This document shows, one piece after another, positions 20,150 through 30,000 of a stretch of DNA of 64,000 nucleotides; the first letter of the stretch is position 1; each line of letters begins with the position of its first letter. Origin of the DNA: Pseudomonas kairouanensis (lineage in GTDB: Bacteria > Pseudomonadota > Gammaproteobacteria > Pseudomonadales > Pseudomonadaceae). Location: the NCBI RefSeq assembly GCF_004682055.1, contig NZ_QUZU01000038.1, forward strand, positions 1 to 64,000, given 5' to 3'. A model generated the notes under the pieces. That model made no database searches and was not told the origin of the DNA. It saw nothing but the letters and a program-made list of their open reading frames with translations. The position numbers and the translations under genes are program-made.

Positions 20150-20989
20150 TCATGTGCTCCAAATTCGCGGTGGTACCGCTTCCCGGCCAAGCACCGCCGG
20201 GCGCAGCAATTTCCATAAATCAATCAACCAAGCCCTTGCCAACAGCGCTTCACTGGCCAGGCAACGGGCCACCAGCAAACCGGGCAATTGGCTCAGGTCG
20301 CCGCGCACCGCATGGGGTAGGGCGCGGCATTGTTCGAGTAGTTCAGGGTCGATATCGCCGGTGAGCAGCAATGTGGCAAACACCGGTTGCCCATCCAACC
20401 CGATGGGCGAGTCGAGCAAGCCATCGGCGCCGTTGATGCGCTGGCGCTCATGCCACAGCAACTGACCGTCGCGGCGAATATCCAGGTGGGATTGAAAGTG
20501 GCCCAGGTCAAAACGCTCGCCACTGGCGGGGCGGCCCAGGGCGATCACGTCCCAGTAGAACAACCGCGCATCGCCCTTGAGTTCGATACGCGTGGTGAGT
20601 TCGGCCTGGGCCGCGCTGAATACGATGGTTTCCTGGGGCAGCCACTCCAGGGTGGCGCCGGCTTCCACCGTCAGGTCCAACTGCTGGAACGCCGGCCCGC
20701 TGGCGCGGTACCACTTGGCCGCGCCGGGGCTGGTCAACTGGGCCCAGGCGCCTTGCGCCACATGGGCGCTGATATCCAGGCGATCACCGCCGGCAATCCC
20801 GCCGGGCGGGTGCACGATGATGTGCTGGCACACCTCGGGGCCTTCGGCGTACAGGTGTTTTTGCACCCGCAATGGCCCCAGGTGGCGGCGCATCACCGGG
20901 CGCGTGGTGTCGCCGAAACGTGCGTAGCCGAGTTCCAGCTCGGCATGCCAGCTGGGGGTGAACAGGGCAGGGGTAACGGGCAGGTTCAT
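20150..20989 (-). CDS. ureD: Urease accessory protein UreD
   Basis: A 279-residue protein with UreD hallmarks: HLGPLRVQKHLYAEG, HPPGGIAGGDRL, SPGAAKWYR and QETIVFSAAQA. UreD forms a complex with UreF and UreG that inserts nickel into apo-urease in the cytoplasm. It sits between urtE and ureA, linking the transport and enzyme halves of the operon. Its partners UreF and UreG are not in the window. Confidence 0.95.
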   Translation of the reverse strand: MNLPVTPALFTPSWHAELELGYARFGDTTRPVMRRHLGPLRVQKHLYAEGPEVCQHIIVHPPGGIAGGDRLDISAHVAQGAWAQLTSPGAAKWYRASGPAFQQLDLTVEAGATLEWLPQETIVFSAAQAELTTRIELKGDARLFYWDVIALGRPASGERFDLGHFQSHLDIRRDGQLLWHERQRINGADGLLDSPIGLDGQPVFATLLLTGDIDPELLEQCRALPHAVRGDLSQLPGLLVARCLASEALLARAWLIDLWKLLRPAVLGREAVPPRIWST

Positions 20990-21020
20990 GGCAGCGTGCT
21001 TATCGTTAGGAGGCTACAGA

Positions 21021-21719
21021 TTAGATGGTTACCAAGCCGCGTACACCTTCGGTTTCCATATTTTCTCCACGGCCCTGCTGCACGATTTCGCCTCGGGACA
21101 TCACCAGGTACTGGTCGGCCAGTTCGGCGGCAAAGTCGTAGAACTGCTCCACCAGCAAAATGGCCATGTCGCCACGGGCTGCGAGCTTTTTGATCACCGC
21201 GCCAATCTCCTTGATCACCGAGGGTTGGATGCCTTCGGTGGGCTCATCCAGGATCAGCAAGCGTGGGCGGCTGGCCAGGGCGCGGCCGATGGCCAACTGT
21301 TGTTGCTGGCCGCCGGACAGGTCACCGCCACGGCGATGTTTCATCTGCAGCAACACTGGGAACAGTTCGTAGATAAACGCCGGTACTTCCTTGGCCTCGG
21401 AACCGGGGAAACGTGCCAGGCCCATCAGCAGGTTTTCCTCCACCGTGAGGCGCCCGAAAATCTCCCGGCCCTGTGGTACGTAGGCGATGCCGGCATGCAC
21501 CCGTTGGTGCGGCTTGAACCCTGTGATGGGCTTGCCTTCCCAATTCACCACGCCTTCCTTGGACGGTAGCAAGCCCATGAGGCACTTGAGCAGGGTGGTC
21601 TTGCCCACGCCGTTGCGGCCCAGCAGGCAGGTGACTTCGCCGACCTTCACATCAAAGGACAGCCCGCGCAGGATGTGGCTGCCGCCGTAGTACTGGTGCA
21701 GCTTGTCGACTTGCAACAT
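21021..21719 (-). CDS. urtE: Urea ABC transporter, ATP-binding protein UrtE
   Basis: The protein has 232 residues from MLQVDKLHQYYG; the open frame runs further upstream through a REP element. Walker A is GRNGVGKTT, the signature is LSGGQQQQLAIGRAL, and Walker B is LLILDEPTEG. It belongs to the LivF-like subgroup of branched-chain amino acid transporter ATPases and is named UrtE by its place in urtABCDE. It drives urea uptake at the inner membrane together with UrtD. Confidence 0.95.
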   Translation of the reverse strand: MLQVDKLHQYYGGSHILRGLSFDVKVGEVTCLLGRNGVGKTTLLKCLMGLLPSKEGVVNWEGKPITGFKPHQRVHAGIAYVPQGREIFGRLTVEENLLMGLARFPGSEAKEVPAFIYELFPVLLQMKHRRGGDLSGGQQQQLAIGRALASRPRLLILDEPTEGIQPSVIKEIGAVIKKLAARGDMAILLVEQFYDFAAELADQYLVMSRGEIVQQGRGENMETEGVRGLVTI

Positions 21720-21740
21720 TTCCAAATTCTCCTCATGTCC

Positions 21741-21842
21741 CTGTAGGAGCGAGCTTGCTCGCGAAAAACCTGAGGGCGCTGCGTGCATTCAGGATGCCCG
21801 CGTCATCGTTGACGATCTTCGCGAGCAAGCTCGCTCCTACAG
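21741..21842. repeat. REP pair (BIME), GTAGGAGCGAGC class, between urtD and urtE
   Basis: Arms tgtaggagcgagcttgctcg and its complement flank a spacer that differs from the other two classes. The element fills the gap between two genes of one operon. Confidence 0.88.
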
Positions 21843-21852
21843 AAAAGCGAAC

Positions 21853-22719
21853 TTAGCGACCGAGATAGACTTCGATCACTCGCTCATCGGCCTGCACCTG
21901 CTCCAACGACCCTTCGGCCAGCACGCTGCCCTGGTGCAACACGGTCACATGGTCGGCAATCGAGCCGACAAAGCCCATGTCGTGCTCCACCACCATCAGC
22001 GAATGCTTGCCCGCCAGGCGCTTGAACAGTTCGGCGGTAAATTCGGTTTCGGCGTCGGTCATGCCCGCCACCGGTTCGTCCAGCAGCAACAGTTGCGGGT
22101 CTTGCATCAGCAGCATGCCGATTTCCAGGAACTGCTTCTGGCCGTGGGACAACAGCCCCGCCGGGCGCTGCACCGAGGCGGTGAGGCGGATGGTGTCGAG
22201 CACTTCGTCGATACGGTCTTTTTGCTCGCCACTCAGGCGCGCACGCAGGCTGGCCCACACGGATTTGTCGGTCTTCTGCGCCAACTCCAGGTTTTCGAAC
22301 ACGCTCAGGGCTTCAAACACCGTGGGTTTCTGGAACTTGCGGCCGATACCGGCCTGGGCGATCTGCACTTCGCTCATGCCGGTCAAATCCAGGTTTTCGC
22401 CAAACCAGGCGGTGCCGTGGCTGGGCCGGGTCTTGCCGGTGATCACGTCCATCAACGTGGTCTTGCCCGCGCCGTTGGGGCCGATGATGCAGCGCAACTC
22501 GCCCACGCCGATGTACAGGTTCAGGTTGTTGAGGGCCTTGAAACCGTCGAAGCTGACGCTGATGTCTTCCAGGGTCAGGATGGTGCCGTGGCGTGTGTTC
22601 AGGCCCTTGCCCGCCGCCTGGCCAAGGCCGATGGCCTCGCGGCCACTGCCGGCGTCGAGGATCGGTTCGAGCATGAATTCGGCGGCGGCGCCCGCGGCGC
22701 GCATTTCCAGATACCTCAT
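21853..22719 (-). CDS. urtD: Urea ABC transporter, ATP-binding protein UrtD
   Basis: A 288-residue LivG-like ATPase. Walker A is GPNGAGKTT near residue 85, the signature is LLSHGQKQFLEIGMLL, and Walker B is LLLLDEPVAG; the H-loop is in VVEHDMGF. The N-terminal 50 residues (with GSGREAIGLGQAAGKGLNTRHG) precede the ATPase fold, as in other Pseudomonas UrtD proteins. The ATG overlaps the stop of urtC (ATGA). Confidence 0.95.
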   Translation of the reverse strand: MRYLEMRAAGAAAEFMLEPILDAGSGREAIGLGQAAGKGLNTRHGTILTLEDISVSFDGFKALNNLNLYIGVGELRCIIGPNGAGKTTLMDVITGKTRPSHGTAWFGENLDLTGMSEVQIAQAGIGRKFQKPTVFEALSVFENLELAQKTDKSVWASLRARLSGEQKDRIDEVLDTIRLTASVQRPAGLLSHGQKQFLEIGMLLMQDPQLLLLDEPVAGMTDAETEFTAELFKRLAGKHSLMVVEHDMGFVGSIADHVTVLHQGSVLAEGSLEQVQADERVIEVYLGR

Positions 22720-23795
22720 GATTCACCTCGTTTTTTCAGCAGGCCGATCACGCCCTTGGGCAGGTACAGCGTGACGATGATGAACAGCGCGCCCAGGAAG
22801 AACAGCCAATATTCCGGGAAGGCCACGGTGAACCAACTCTTCATGCCATTGACCACGCCGGCGCCCAGCAACGGGCCGATCAGCGTGCCACGCCCACCCA
22901 GGGCGACCCATACGGCCGCTTCGATGGAATTGGTCGGCGACATTTCGCTGGGGTTGATGATGCCCACTTGCGGCACATACAAGGCCCCGGCCAAGCCACA
23001 CAGCACCGCGCTCAACACCCACACGAACAGCTTGAAACCGCGTGGGTCGTAGCCGCAGAACATCAGGCGGTTCTCGGCATCACGCAGCGCGGTCAGCACC
23101 CGGCCGAATTTGCTCTGGGCCAGGCGCCAGCCGATGTACAGGCTGGTCACCAGCAATAGCACTGTGGCCACGAACAACACCGCCCGCGTGCCCGGTTCGG
23201 TAATGCCGAAGCCCAGGATGCTACGGAAATTGGTGAAGCCGTTGTTGCCGCCAAAGCCGGTCTCGTTGCGAAAGAACAACAGCATTCCGGCAAAGGTCAG
23301 GGCCTGGGTCATGATCGAGAAATACACGCCCTTGATCCGCGAGCGGAAGGCGAAGAAGCCGAACACCAGCGCCAGCAAACCTGGCGCCAACACCACCAAA
23401 CACATGGCCCAGAGGAAGTGTTCGGTGCCGACCCAATACCAAGGCAACTCGGTCCACGAGAGGAAGGTCATAAACGCTGGCAGTTCATCACCGGACGCCT
23501 GGCGCATCAGGTACATGCCCATCGCGTAACCGCCCAGGGCAAAGAACAGGCCGTGGCCGAGGGACAACATCCCCGCATACCCCCACACCAGGTCCAGGGC
23601 CAGGGCGACGATGGCGTAGCAGAGGATCTTGCCCACCAGCGTCAGGGTGTAGGCCGACACATGCAGCGGGTTGTCCGGCGACAACAGCGAGCACAGCGCC
23701 AGCGCCAGTAGCAGGATCAGGATCACCGCTCCCACCGCAATCGTTACCTTGGGGCCGGCCTTTTGCGTGGCCGTGAGCATCAATGGCTGGTTCAT
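22716..23795 (-). CDS. urtC: Urea ABC transporter permease UrtC
   Basis: A 359-residue LivM-like inner-membrane permease with about ten hydrophobic segments. The conserved stretch LSLGHGLFFALGGYAMGMYL lies near residue 95, and the cytoplasmic coupling-loop region ALRDAENRLMFCGYDPRGFK lies near 240. It forms the channel with UrtB. Its ATG overlaps the stop of urtB by one base, and its stop overlaps the start of urtD. Confidence 0.95.
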   Translation of the reverse strand: MNQPLMLTATQKAGPKVTIAVGAVILILLLALALCSLLSPDNPLHVSAYTLTLVGKILCYAIVALALDLVWGYAGMLSLGHGLFFALGGYAMGMYLMRQASGDELPAFMTFLSWTELPWYWVGTEHFLWAMCLVVLAPGLLALVFGFFAFRSRIKGVYFSIMTQALTFAGMLLFFRNETGFGGNNGFTNFRSILGFGITEPGTRAVLFVATVLLLVTSLYIGWRLAQSKFGRVLTALRDAENRLMFCGYDPRGFKLFVWVLSAVLCGLAGALYVPQVGIINPSEMSPTNSIEAAVWVALGGRGTLIGPLLGAGVVNGMKSWFTVAFPEYWLFFLGALFIIVTLYLPKGVIGLLKKRGES

Positions 23796-25297
23796 CAGTC
23801 GATCACCCGTCCTTTCAGTGCGAAGAGTCCTTGCGGGCGTTTCTGGATAAACAGAATGATCAGCGCGAGGATCAGGATCTTGCCCAGCACCGCACCGATC
23901 TGCGGTTCGAGGATCTTGTTGGCAATGCCCAAGCCGAAGGCCGCCATGACGCTACCGGCCAACTGGCCGACACCGCCGAGCACCACCACCAGGAACGAGT
24001 CGATGATGTAGCTCTGGCCCAGGTCCGGGCCGACGTTGCCGATCTGGCTCAGCGCCACGCCGCCCAGCCCGGCGATGCCCGAGCCCAGGCCAAAGGCGAG
24101 CATGTCCACGCGCCCGGTGGGTACGCCGCAGCAGGCCGCCATGTTGCGGTTCTGGGTCACGGCACGCACGTTCAGGCCCAGGCGGGTCTTGTTCAGCAGC
24201 AGCCAGGTCAGCACCACCACGCACAATGCAAAGGCGATGATCACGATGCGGTTGTACGGCAGCACCAGGTTGGGCAGCACCTGGATACCGCCCGACAACC
24301 ACGCAGGGTTGGACACTTCGACGTTCTGCGCGCCGAATACCAGGCGCACCAACTGGATCAGCATCAGGCTGATGCCCCAGGTGGCCAGCAGGGTTTCCAG
24401 CGGGCGGCCGTACAGGTGGCGAATCACCGTACGCTCTAGGGCCATGCCGATGGCGGCGGTGACAAAGAACGCCACCGGCAGCGCGATCAGCGGGTAGAAC
24501 TCGATGGCTTGCGGCACGTAGCGCTGCATCAGCATCTGCACCACGTAGGTGGAGTAGGCGCCGAGCATCAGCATTTCGCCGTGGGCCATGTTGATCACGC
24601 CGAGCAGGCCGAAGGTGATCGCCAGGCCCAGGGCCGCCAGCAGCAGGATCGAGCCCAGGGACATGCCGCTGAAAGCCTGGCCGAGCACTTCACCGAGCAT
24701 CAGTTTGCGTTTGACCTGGGCCAGGCTGGTTTCGGCGGCGGTGTGCACGGCCGTATCGGTTTCCACGCCGGGGGCCAACAGCGCCTCAAGGCGCGTCCGC
24801 GCCAGCGGGTCGCCGGTACTGCCCAGCAAACGCACGGCGGCCAGGCGCACCACGGGGTCGGGGTCCACCAGTTGCAGGTTGGCCAGGGCCAGGCTCAACG
24901 CGGAGTGCACCTCTTCGTTGGTCTCGCTGGCGACCTGCTGGTCGAGGAATTTGAGCTGCGCAGGCTGCGCGCTTTTTTGCAGGGTCACCGCAGCGGCCAG
25001 GCGTACCTTGGGGTCGGCGGCGAGCAGTTGCTGGCTGGCCTGGACGTTGTCGATCAGGCTGCGCAGGCGGTTGTTCAAACGGATGGTCTTGGTCTCACCG
25101 TTGACGGTGAGTTGGCCTTGTTGCAGGGCGTCCACCAACTCGATGCGGGCCGGGTCAGGCTGGGCGGCCCAGTCCTGGAGGAGTTTGGCTTGTTGGCTGG
25201 GGTTGGCGGACAGGAAGTCTTCGGCGTCGCTGGCGTGTGCGGCAAAAGGCAGCAACAACAGGGCGGCGAGGATGAAGCGGCAGACGGCAGTGGGCAT
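23795..25297 (-). CDS. urtB: Urea ABC transporter permease UrtB
   Basis: A 500-residue protein. A signal peptide (residues 1-22, ending AAHAS) is followed by an alpha-helical, probably periplasmic domain of about 170 residues containing two HEAT-like segments (DPKVRLAAAVTLQ and DPVVRLAAVRLLGS). The LivH-like membrane domain then begins near residue 200, with FGLLGVINMAHGEMLMLGAY. The long N-terminal domain is known for UrtB and distinguishes it from LivH. It pairs with UrtC in the inner membrane. A REP pair separates it from urtA. Confidence 0.95.
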   Translation of the reverse strand: MPTAVCRFILAALLLLPFAAHASDAEDFLSANPSQQAKLLQDWAAQPDPARIELVDALQQGQLTVNGETKTIRLNNRLRSLIDNVQASQQLLAADPKVRLAAAVTLQKSAQPAQLKFLDQQVASETNEEVHSALSLALANLQLVDPDPVVRLAAVRLLGSTGDPLARTRLEALLAPGVETDTAVHTAAETSLAQVKRKLMLGEVLGQAFSGMSLGSILLLAALGLAITFGLLGVINMAHGEMLMLGAYSTYVVQMLMQRYVPQAIEFYPLIALPVAFFVTAAIGMALERTVIRHLYGRPLETLLATWGISLMLIQLVRLVFGAQNVEVSNPAWLSGGIQVLPNLVLPYNRIVIIAFALCVVVLTWLLLNKTRLGLNVRAVTQNRNMAACCGVPTGRVDMLAFGLGSGIAGLGGVALSQIGNVGPDLGQSYIIDSFLVVVLGGVGQLAGSVMAAFGLGIANKILEPQIGAVLGKILILALIILFIQKRPQGLFALKGRVID

Positions 25298-25328
25298 AAC
25301 AAAGTGTCCTGATCATGCGCGGTTCAAA

Positions 25329-25419
25329 GTGTGGGAGGGGGCTTGCTCCCGATGGCAGTGGTTCAGTGACAGATGCATTGCCTGACACACCGCCATCGGA
25401 AGCAAGCCCCCTCCCACAT
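25329..25419. repeat. REP pair (BIME) between urtA and urtB
   Basis: Arms gtgtgggagggggcttgctc and a complement with one mismatch (atcggaagcaagccccctcc) flank a spacer with ggttcagtgac and gacacaccgc. It lies inside the urt-ure transcript, between the abundant binding protein gene and the permease genes. Confidence 0.88.
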
Positions 25420-25436
25420 TTGATCCGTGGTGGGGC

Positions 25437-26702
25437 TTAGTTACTTTTCACCGCGTAGTCCGGCTTTTTGTCATTGCCAGGAATGTACGGGCTCCACGGC
25501 TGGGCACGGATCGGCTCGTCGGTTTGCCACACTACGGAGAACTGCCCGTCAGCCTGGATCTCACCGATCATCACCGGCTTGTGCAGGTGGTGGTTGGTCT
25601 TGTCCATGGTCAGGGTGAAGCCGGACGGCGCGGCAAAGGTCTGCCCAGCCAGCGCTTCACGCACTTTGTCGACATCGGTGGACTTGGCTTTTTCGGCTGC
25701 CTGCGCCCACATGTGGATACCCACGTAAGTGGCTTCCATCGGGTCGTTGGTCACCGCTTTGTCGGCGCCCGGCAGGTTGTGTTTCTTGGCGTAGGCTTTC
25801 CAGTCCGCCACGAACTTCTTGTTCACCGGGTTCTCCACCGACTGGAAGTAGTTCCACGCGGCAAGGTTGCCCACCAGCGGCTTGGTGTCGATGCCGCGCA
25901 GTTCTTCTTCGCCCACCGAGAACGCCACCACCGGTACTTCGGTAGCTTTCAGGCCCTGGTTGGCCAGTTCCTTGTAGAACGGCACGTTGGAGTCGCCGTT
26001 GACGGTGGAGATCACGGCGGTTTTGCCACCGGCGGAGAATTTTTTGATGTTGGCCACGATGGTCTGGTAATCGGCATGGCCGAACGGGGTGTAGACCTCT
26101 TCGATATCTTTATCCGCTACGCCTTTGGAATGCAGGAACGAGCGCAGGATCTTGTTGGTGGTGCGCGGGTACACGTAGTCGGTGCCCAGCAGGAAGAAGC
26201 GCTTGGCCGCGCCGCCTTCTTCGCTCATCAGGTACTCGACAGCAGGGATGGCCTGCTGGTTGGGCGCTGCACCGGTATAGAACACGTTGGGCGACATCTC
26301 TTCGCCTTCGTATTGCACGGGGTAGAACAGCAGGCCGTTGAGTTCTTCGAACACCGGCAACACCGATTTGCGCGACACCGAAGTCCAGCAGCCGAACACC
26401 ACGGCGACCTTGTCCTGGGTCAGCAGCTGGCGCCCCTTTTCGGCGAACAGCGGCCAGTTGGACGCAGGGTCCACCACCACAGGTTCAAGCATCCTGCCGT
26501 TCACCCCACCCTTGGCATTGATCTCGTCGATGGTCATCAACGCCATGTCTTTGAGCGAGGTTTCGGAGATGGCCATGGTGCCGGACAGCGAATGCAGGAT
26601 GCCGACCTTGATGGTCTCGGCGGCCTGGATTGTCCAGGTCATGCCCATGGCGGCAATGGATGCCGTAAGAGTGAAAGCCTTGATCAAGCTGCGACGCTTC
26701 AT
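25437..26702 (-). CDS. urtA: Urea ABC transporter substrate-binding protein UrtA
   Basis: The protein has 421 residues from MKRRSLIKAFTLT; the open frame extends upstream beyond the sigma-54 promoter and is not used. A twin-Arg-like but probably Sec signal peptide ends near AETIKVGILHSLSG, about residue 27. The family motifs VVFGCWTSVSRKSVLPVFEE, GLLFYPVQYEGEE and FLLGTDYVYPRTTNK identify the periplasmic urea/short-chain amide binding protein. It is the first gene of the operon. Confidence 0.96.
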   Translation of the reverse strand: MKRRSLIKAFTLTASIAAMGMTWTIQAAETIKVGILHSLSGTMAISETSLKDMALMTIDEINAKGGVNGRMLEPVVVDPASNWPLFAEKGRQLLTQDKVAVVFGCWTSVSRKSVLPVFEELNGLLFYPVQYEGEEMSPNVFYTGAAPNQQAIPAVEYLMSEEGGAAKRFFLLGTDYVYPRTTNKILRSFLHSKGVADKDIEEVYTPFGHADYQTIVANIKKFSAGGKTAVISTVNGDSNVPFYKELANQGLKATEVPVVAFSVGEEELRGIDTKPLVGNLAAWNYFQSVENPVNKKFVADWKAYAKKHNLPGADKAVTNDPMEATYVGIHMWAQAAEKAKSTDVDKVREALAGQTFAAPSGFTLTMDKTNHHLHKPVMIGEIQADGQFSVVWQTDEPIRAQPWSPYIPGNDKKPDYAVKSN

Positions 26703-26753
26703 GGTGCGATCTCCGTGACCGATTTTTCTTGGATGGCTGATGCAGGTGGAGAT

Positions 26754-26769
26754 AGCAAGGGCTGTGCCT
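26754..26769 (-). promoter_or_regulatory. Sigma-54 promoter of urtA
   Basis: Read on the minus strand, the sequence aggcacagcccttgct matches the sigma-54 pattern TGGCAC-N5-TTGC with GG at -24 and GC at -12; only the first T is replaced by A. The predicted start lies about 40 nt before the urtA ATG. Sigma-54 control with NtrC is the established regulation of many nitrogen-scavenging operons, so this fits the gene content. Confidence 0.75.
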
Positions 26770-26823
26770 AAGTGGGAAAACCCCACTGGCATGGGCCGTT
26801 CAAGTGCGCAGCGGGTTGTGGTC

Positions 26824-26841
26824 TGCACCAATGTGGCGCCA
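26824..26841 (-). promoter_or_regulatory. Possible NtrC-like enhancer site
   Basis: The sequence tgcaccaatgtggcgcca has one good NtrC half-site (TGCACCA) and an imperfect opposing half. It lies about 55 bp upstream of the sigma-54 promoter, a plausible enhancer distance. The match is partial. Confidence 0.35.
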
Positions 26842-27038
26842 GGAGAGGGTGCGCGTGCACGCCAATGTGCCGTTGTGGTGCCGGTTTTACCTATGTAGCG
26901 CCCTCAGAGGGCACGGCGCTTTCAAGATCCACTCAGTTTCAGTGCTGCCCCATGAATGAACAAAGCAGCCGCCAGGCGCGTACGCACCCACCCCACTTCC
27001 CATCAGGGATGAACTGTAACCACGCGAGGGACTTCGCA

Positions 27039-30000
27039 ATGCCAACCCATAGTGCCAATGAACTGCTGCAACACCTGAGCCCGCCGTTTTTGATGCCGGA
27101 CGACGCGGCCCGTCATGCCATGGCGCAAATCGATCGGCGCAAGAGTGGATTGACCGGTGGCTATATCCTCATCGACCCCGATGGACACTACCGGGCCACA
27201 CGCCAATTCGAAGGCCTGCTGGAGGATTTTCTTTTCGAAGGCGAAGTGATCATGGAGGCCGATTGGGACCGTTTGATGCCCGAGGGCTACCGGTATTTGG
27301 CCTATTTCTTTTGCGACACTGACAACCAGGCCTTGCTTAAGCGCTTGCGTCCCGGTTGGAGCCCTCAGCGTATCGACCTGACCCAAAGCGTTCCTGGAGG
27401 CCGGGTGGTCGCAGCCTGCACCCGGCTGGTGCTGGGGGTGTATACCCTCGGGCCGCAGGGCTCGCTGGTGCGGTTCGTGCTCCACGACAGCGAGCGCCAG
27501 CCTTGGCCGCGGTTGTCGCTACCGCCCGAGCAAGAGCCGGTGGAGCGCTCTATTCACGATCTGCTCGACCGGGGCACGCTGGCGGTGGTGGTCACGTCAC
27601 CTGTGTGGGTGGGCTTGCGCGGTGAGGTGTTAGACGGTTGGCAAGCGTTTAAGCCGGTTACCGAGCCCGCCAACGTCGACCCCGCTTTCAGTCAGGTCTA
27701 TGCGGACGCACCGGGCGCCATGGCGTTTGCCCATCACCAGCTGCTACTCAAGCCCAGCACCCGGCAATTGGGCTTTTTGCTCAAGCATGCCCAGCAGGCA
27801 AGGTATGTGGTGACTGAGCCTGTGGTCGTCGAGGAGCCGGTATTTGATCCACACCTGGTATTTCGCAATGCAGACGACGGTACCTTCTACTTGCCGCCGG
27901 ACTATCGGATTGCCGGCTTTTATTGGCTGGCGGTTGACGCCCCCGCACCGCCGGCAGTGAGCGAAGCCTGGCTGTATGAGCGATTTATTCTGCCCAGAGT
28001 GCTGGCTCACGGCATCAACCTGCACAGAGTGATAGGCACGCCAGGGATGGCGCTGTACGTAAGTACCGTTGACGGTGCGTTGTTGCGCTATCAGTTTTCC
28101 AACTCGGGTGCGCAGTTGCGTTTCTACAACCCGCCGGGAGCGGGAAAGGGAGGCATCGATAACGGCCAGCAAGCGGCATTGGACGAGGGGCGGCTGGCGG
28201 TGCGCACCTACATCCAGCAGTTGGCTGGCGCCGGTGACCTGTCGGTGGTCAAGACCAGCCCACTGTGGGATGTGGCCGGGCGCATTGATGCGAACTGGCA
28301 ACCGTATTCGCGCCACCCCCTGGCAGTGCTGAGCCCGGCGTTTGTGCTGGCCGACGATGCGGCGCGCTATGCCCACGAGCGCATCGGCAGTCGGCGCGAG
28401 CGTGAATACATCGGCCTGGTCCTCAAAGGGCCACAGCAGCATTTTTTCGCCACCGAGCCCCAGGAAAACCCCGGTGCTCGTTTTGATATGAGCCGCGTCG
28501 GGCCGGTGGACCGTGACGCAGTTCCGGTGGTGATCCCGGCTGGCTACAGCCTGCACGGGGTGTACAGTTCACGCGCCCATACCCAGGTGGCGGCGGGTGA
28601 TGATGAAGCCCAAGTCGCTGCGCAGATGTTTTTAGACAGCGACATTCACCGGGTCCTCACGCTGGCGCCGAAGGTGCCGGTAGCGTACTTGTCGGGCGCG
28701 GCCGACAGCCTGGTTGCCTTCGAACCCTATGCCCCGGCGCTGAGTCGCGAGCTGTTCGACTTGAGCGCCCCTGAGCGCGGCGGCAGCCAGTTGCATCGTC
28801 AACTGCAGGATCACAGCCTGGTGCCCAGCGACGTGGTACGGGCCATGGTATTGGCCGGTGTGGTGCGGGTGGTGGTGGGCAACAGACTATGGGGCAGCCC
28901 CGCCAGGGTGCAGAGTGACTGGTCGCCCCCCTACGTGATCGCTGCCGACCATGTGCCGCCACAGCCCTCGTTGGGGCCGATCTTCACCAGCGCCCAGCAA
29001 GCCGTGGCCGATGCCTGCTCACGCTGGCGCCGGGCCTATGCACAGGCGCCCCAGGGCTTGGGTGTGGTGCTCAAGCATAAAGCCCTTGAGGTCTATGTCG
29101 CCACGCAAGGGGTGCCAGGTGCCGTGCTGGACCGCTTGGTATTTGCCGCTGAATTCGGCGCACCGGCATTGACTGAAAACTTCACGGCTCACGCGGTTTA
29201 CTACAGCGCCAGCGGCTTACCACAGGGCTTGCGCGGGCAGGCGGCCTGGGTGGGGCGGCATTTTATCGGTGCGCACGACCTGTACGCGGCGCTCTACGAT
29301 CAACAGGGGCGCCGCCGGGCGCGCGTCCCCAACACCCTGGCGCTCTATCTGTCGACCCTCGACGGTGCGCTGCTGACGTTCCACGCTGGCTACGACCCGC
29401 TTGGGGTGCTTCAGGACGAGTCAGGGAAAATGGACCCGGATGCGTTGCAGGCCAGGCTCGGCCAGACGCTGACGGCGCGTGGCTATGTGCGGCAGGTGGC
29501 GCTTGGCGGGCAACTGACGGTGATCAACACCAGCACCTGCTGGGACGTGGCCGGTCGCGTCGGGCCGCAGTGGTTGGCCTTCGCCCAGGCCAACCGGCAT
29601 GCGTTGGGCCCGTGTTTCGCCACCGCCGATGATGCCGCGCGCCATGCGCAGGAACGCTTGGGCAATCGTCGCGACCGGGTCTACGGCGGGCTGATCCTGC
29701 GGCGCACCGACGGGCTGTTCACGGCCACCGATCCGGTGGCGGTCTACGTCGAGAACTTCGCGCCAGGCTGGATCCGTCGCGATGACCTGGTGGTGCATTC
29801 CCAATTCCTCGGCGGCAGCACGGCGGTGGCGCGCTACCACTCGCGGCGCCTGGGGCAGTTGCCTTTTGCCCTGAGCGAGGGCGAACGGGCGGTGTACCAG
29901 AACATGTTTGCCACGGATTTTCTGGGCGCCATGCTCGATGACTCGCCCAGCGCGCTGCGGTTTTCCACCGGCCTGGAATACCTGTTTTGCGATGATGGCG

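Larger units (their letters stand above)
26703..27038. other. Shared upstream region of urtA and the giant repeat protein
   Basis: These 336 bases hold the sigma-54-type promoter of urtA, a partial NtrC-like site, and two short hairpins (agtggg/cccact at about 26770-26787 and gccctc/gagggc at 26900-26912). A GAGGG sequence at 27026-27030 lies 8 nt before the chosen start of the rightward gene. I found no RNA gene. Confidence 0.5.
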
